Assembly (NCBI GenBank): GCA_050015355.1
Contig: JBEKBO010000169.1
Location: 1-7,705, forward strand
DNA from: CAWBRT01 sp050015355
GTDB taxonomy: Bacteria; Acidobacteriota; Terriglobia; Terriglobales; Acidobacteriaceae
Reading direction: 5' to 3'
DNA length: 7,705 bases
Shown: positions 7,362 to 7,705 of the stretch, piece by piece
Numbering within the stretch: the first letter of the stretch is position 1
Layout: each line of letters opens with the position of its first letter
Program-made: the position numbers and the translations under genes
The notes under the pieces: model-generated
What the model was told of the DNA's origin: nothing
The model's input: the letters and a program-made list of their open reading frames with translations, nothing else
Database searches by the model: none

Positions 7362-7584
7362 GCGGTCCAGCTTCCGCGCTCAGTTCCTGACGTGGGCAGG
7401 GCCTGAAACGCAACGTTCGACGTCGCCCAGAACCGCCCGATCAAATCACATGAATGCTGCTGGCACACAAGATGGCGGGCACGCAAGAGTTCGACGGATG
7501 CTCTCCCCCATACCCAATCTCCCGGCTTGAGATCGAGTGTCTCAAGTCTTTCAAGATCAGCCTTTATCTCTTGGTACGTTTCAT
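7362..7584. other. spacer between the efflux operon and the transposase end, no convincing gene
   Basis: A minus-strand frame stays open from the right edge down to a stop at 7328, overlapping the last 34 bases of the channel gene. It includes a plausible-looking 'ETYQEIKADLERLETLDLKPGDWVWG' region split here as ETYQEIKADLERLET and LDLKPGDWVWG. It has no start codon with a ribosome site, and upstream it overlaps the better-supported transposase frame, so I treat it as unproven. If the transposase belongs to a complete IS, its terminal inverted repeat should lie in this spacer, but the partner end is outside the window. Scattered GGGC/GCCC pairs here do not form a tight hairpin with a T-run. 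Confidence 0.4.
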
Positions 7585-7705
7585 CTAGTACCCCGACCGC
7601 TTGATTGTGTAATGAAGTTTGTGTCGGGCCTGCTTGCGGGTGAACTTCCAGTCGATAGCAACGCGGGTGTGATTCATGCGGCGATTCCAAGCCCGGGTTT
7701 GTTTG
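7585..7705 (-). CDS. C-terminal end of an IS630-type transposase (partial, runs off the right edge)
   Basis: The minus-strand frame entering at the right edge gives 39 residues before a TAG at 7587-7585. They include 'TRAWNRRMNHTRVAIDW' followed by 'KFTRKQARHKLHY' and a basic tail ending 'KRSGY'. The pattern A-W-N-x-R-x-N, then (I/V)-x-W-x-F-T-x-x-x-A-R-x-K, is what I know from the extreme C-terminus of IS630/Tc1-mariner-type DDE transposases. The DDE catalytic residues would lie outside the window, so I cannot say whether the element is intact. The gene converges on the efflux operon. An alternative is an unrelated basic DNA-binding protein; the call rests on motif memory only. Confidence 0.6.
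   Translation of the reverse strand, partial: KQTRAWNRRMNHTRVAIDWKFTRKQARHKLHYTIKRSGY

Noticed and set aside
7362..7440. GGCGGT (7362-7367) and ACCGCC (7432-7437) as a terminator stem for the operon
   Set aside because: The loop would be more than 60 bases and there is no T-run after the stem.

Overview
The window holds a complete tripartite RND multidrug-efflux operon on the + strand, set in an accessory neighbourhood that contains recombinase and transposase debris. Efflux genes with lipoprotein signals on both the periplasmic adaptor and the outer-membrane channel mean a Gram-negative, double-membraned bacterium. The moderately high GC and the flavour of the pump (the '...IENDVYSQIGLVMLIGLAAKNAILIVEF...' region and the '...FTKVTSLVDGIAGIAQVQLGNLVGP...' region) recall soil Acidobacteriota. 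That assignment is an inference from memory of family sequences, and a proteobacterium is not excluded.

Layout: (1) 107-790, minus strand: a 227-residue protein whose C-terminal half resembles an Mrr-like PD-(D/E)xK nuclease and whose N-terminal half I do not recognise. (2) 791-1237: no convincing gene. (3) 1238-1411, minus strand: a short decayed serine-recombinase (resolvase/invertase) N-terminus. It keeps a Shine-Dalgarno sequence, a TTG start and the catalytic-serine motif, but is cut by an in-frame TAA, after which recognisable resolvase sequence continues for about 14 codons. (4) 1412-1597: the presumed promoter/operator region of the efflux operon, with an inverted repeat and an overlapping direct repeat. 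(5) 1598-2755, 2759-5965 and 5967-7361: adaptor, inner-membrane pump and outer-membrane channel, separated by only 3 and 1 bases. (6) 7585 to the right edge, minus strand: what looks like the C-terminal end of an IS630-type transposase that continues outside the window.

The three efflux proteins should assemble into one envelope-spanning pump. The 1068-residue RND protein takes up substrates from the periplasm or inner membrane, driven by proton flux through its Asp409/Asp410/Lys954 relay. The 385-residue lipid-anchored adaptor couples it to the 464-residue lipid-anchored outer-membrane channel, which exports to the medium. No regulator gene is seen next to the operon in this window.

I do not see a wholly new system here. 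The points most worth a second look are the resolvase relic just upstream of the operon, mobile-element debris on both flanks, an altered switch loop and a short loop insertion in the pump, and the unrecognised N-terminal half of the nuclease-like protein.
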